Assembly: GCA_948470475.1 (NCBI GenBank) | Contig: OX419335.1 | Location: 34,272,819 to 34,336,818 of the forward strand | DNA from: Galaxea fascicularis | Lineage: Eukaryota > Cnidaria > Anthozoa > Scleractinia > Euphylliidae | Direction of reading: 5' to 3' | Length of the DNA stretch: 64,000 nt | The notes under the pieces: model-generated | Database searches by the model: none | What the model was told of the DNA's origin: nothing | What the model saw: the letters and a program-made list of their open reading frames with translations, nothing else | Shown here: one piece after another, positions 58,462 to 64,000 of the stretch | Numbering within the stretch: the first letter of the stretch is position 1 | How the letters are laid out: every line of letters starts with the position of its first letter | Translations under genes and position numbers: made by a program

Positions 58462-58467
58462 AATAAA
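58462..58467 (+). promoter_or_regulatory. Polyadenylation signal of the CaaX-box gene
   Basis: AATAAA, 86 bases after the stop codon at 58374-58376. Confidence 0.6.
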
Positions 58468-58479
58468 ATGTTATTTCCG

Positions 58480-60803
58480 GGGTGAGCGCCGGGTTAGTTT
58501 AATAAAAGTTCGCCGGTGCTTTATCTGCCGGCAAAAAAAATTGACTCTTTTTTCAGTTTTGGTGCACTTTCTTTTTTTTCTTTCTTTTTTTGCTTGGTTT
58601 AGGTTATTGGTGTGTCTGTTTGCTTTCAAATGGAACCAAGACCTTGAAACCATCTCACCCTTACCCTTGTCTTGTTTCTTATGCGAGCGCAAGCCTTACG
58701 AGCCGGGCTTACGAGAGACTGGCACGAATATACCTCAATTCTGCACGCTAGATACAGCAACGTTGGGGTCAAACTCGGCGTACCAAGATGTTGTCGTGTT
58801 TCCGATAAGTGAGGTTTGATCCACAAACCACATTTGCGAGACATGCGACCTATGCACGGCTGTTAAAAACATCGTCACTTTCTTTATCACCACACTGGAA
58901 GCGAGCTAGGCGATACCGAGATATATGCTTCTGTTCGGTGATTATCGGGTTTTTTGTCAACGAGTTTTGCTATTTGGTTAAGGGTTCAAACTGCTTTTGA
59001 CGCCACAAAAGTGCTGTGCAACGTCAAGCTGGGCTGAAGCCAACCATGGGCACAAACACTTTGGTAGCTCATACCGGAGCATATCGCTACAACGGTGAGC
59101 GATTAAACTTGCACAAGCAGTCACTCTTACCGGCAGAAGCATAGCCTACGCGTGGCCATACCCTCCCCCCTCACAGTAAAGGAAAAGGGAGGAGAGAACG
59201 GCTACGCATAGGCTGGAAGAAGCAACGCTAATGACTAATTGTGAAGTGCAAAGATTGCACTTTTATTTTTGTGTGGCTTACACATCGGATTTATTTGTTG
59301 GTCCACCAGTCAAGCGCCTGTCACGTGGTCTAGTACGCTACACATGTACGCATTGCGGGCCTATTTCTTTAAGGGTGGGTATCGACGACCGTTGGACGTG
59401 GGCTGAAACCACGCCCTGAAGAGGTAGGCTACCTCTGAGAGAAATCTCAGAACGAGAACGATCAAAGGGCGCTTTAAAGCAACACAATGTGAGGGTTGTC
59501 AGGAGTTTATTATATAAACGCCACAAAATGCGTGGAGCCACATTCAATGTAAGAACAAAGCAGACTTCCCACAGTAATAATAATGTTACAAATCAAATAT
59601 TCTGGGAATTAAACTCAAATCCATCAAGTTTTAATTCCAAATTGTTACTGTAAAATAAATGATATACAATCTCGAGGTAAAGGTAGCGAATTTGTTCTAT
59701 TATGTACAGATTATAATTGTAAGATCACATCTAATTCCATTCGGCTTTCCTTCGACGAGTGAAGGCAAAACAAATAAACGATTATACACTCTACAAAAGG
59801 CACAAAACAGAAGGGGATCCACAAACGAATAAGAATCCATTATTAAACCCCAAACAGTTTTATCTTCCTTTTCCGTAATGAATTGCAAAGTCAGAAAAAT
59901 TCTCTCGCGAGAGCGTCATCGTGAAGACCTTGAGAAATGAATGTATAAGGCAGCTTCTCTTGTTGTCCCGATCCCGCGCACGCTCAACACTCTCACACAC
60001 ACGCGTGTCACTCTCGCACGATTTTTGCTCCTTTGTTTCACGTATACAAAGGAAAGAAGAGATGCTGCTTGCAAGGCCTATTTCAATTTCACCAAACTTC
60101 TTTTCAGGAACGAAACGCTAAAGATTTGCCTTCGCTCGGCGCCCATTTTCACTGAAATAATAAAAACTTAACTCTTTAAGCCCCGAAATGAAAATGCGTA
60201 TTCTCCTTGCTGACATTTGTTGATGTGTAACTAAAGGGAAAAAAAAAGTGAAGCCATTTGAGCTTTAGCGATCGTGGTGATCGTTTCCTTTCTTCTCATT
60301 ACTTAAACGCTTGATCAAGTGGAAGCACTACAAGGAGAAATGACATTTTCGACACCAATGGGGCTTAAAGGGCCAAAAAAGCTACTGCATGTCAAACAAT
60401 ACTATCGAAGAGTTGGTGACAAGTTTTGAAAATCATAAAGACGAGAAATCTTTGTTCCCTGGCTCGTTTCTGGAGCCCAGCTCAGGACAGATGAAACTTT
60501 CCCGTCCAAATAAATGCAGATAAAACGACAAACCCAAGGGGTGATAACGTATATTTTATAGTATGTACAGCACAAACAACTCTTCACTTAATGTTCATTC
60601 TGGGGGTCCTGGTCGGAAGGGGGGCGGGGGGGGGGGATTAACACGCCCGTACTATAATAAAAATAAAATCACGGCATCTTCTCTTCCATAAAACTGCTTT
60701 ACAAGGGAGGCGCGCTCTCTCACGCCACCAGGCACTGTAAAAATGAAAAATCCTTATCTACCTATACTACTCGTATAAAATAGTCGTCTGTTCTAGATTT
60801 CTT
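58480..60803. other. Intergenic stretch and 3' UTR of the kinase
   Basis: No gene is recognised. Bases next to 60803 are the probable 3' UTR of the PKN gene on the minus strand. A G-rich tract (GGGGGGCGGGGGGGGGGG) lies at 60618-60640. Confidence 0.4.

Positions 60804-64000
<3,197 letters not shown>

Overview
The window is eukaryotic, intron-rich and AT-rich, with many small non-autonomous transposons and tRNA-derived SINEs. A class A GPCR split by introns, a C3-type complement relative, a peritrophin-type chitin-binding peptide, a PKN kinase and a GGT-anticodon tRNA-like repeat together suggest a cnidarian, most likely an anthozoan such as a stony coral. That assignment is inference; no species marker was seen.

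Layout. 0-3.5 kb: a decayed CR1/L2-type non-LTR retrotransposon, apparently split by a 2.65 kb insertion with two unknown ORFs and tandem repeats. 4.4-5.0 kb (minus): two tandem exons for an unrecognised six-cysteine domain. 5.05-10.07 kb: nested mobile elements, including a 3.5 kb fold-back element with arms of at least 746 bp. 10.2-13.9 kb (minus): two first exons with signal peptides whose splice phase fits the six-cysteine exons, suggesting a small secreted-protein locus. 15.56-16.9 kb: a second fold-back element. 18.7-32.6 kb (plus): a C3/alpha-2-macroglobulin-like gene whose exons carry a lost start codon, two frameshifts, an unjoinable splice phase and missing domains, so probably an unprocessed pseudogene. 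Its introns hold two tandem tRNA-Thr(GGT)-like genes, a 1 kb minisatellite and several MITEs. 34.5-36.0 kb: a third fold-back element carrying a 163 bp solo LTR.

39.9-45.3 kb (plus): a three-exon (visible) rhodopsin-family GPCR with MITEs in its introns and, on the opposite strand, a transposon-associated pseudogene. 46.2-46.6 kb (plus): a secreted cysteine-rich protein. 47.7-48.6 kb (minus): RPP30, a subunit of RNase P/MRP, as one uninterrupted ORF. 51.3-53.2 kb (plus): a three-exon mini-protein with signal peptide and one CBM14 chitin-binding domain. 57.7-58.4 kb (plus): a disordered protein ending in cysteines and a CaaX box. 60.8-64.0 kb (minus): the last eight exons of a PKN-type protein kinase, continuing beyond the window.

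The genes do not form a pathway; they are ordinary eukaryotic neighbours. Several (complement relative, chitin-binding peptide, cysteine-rich secreted proteins) have secreted, possibly immune, roles. Exon models were made by eye from splice consensus, reading phase and family conservation.
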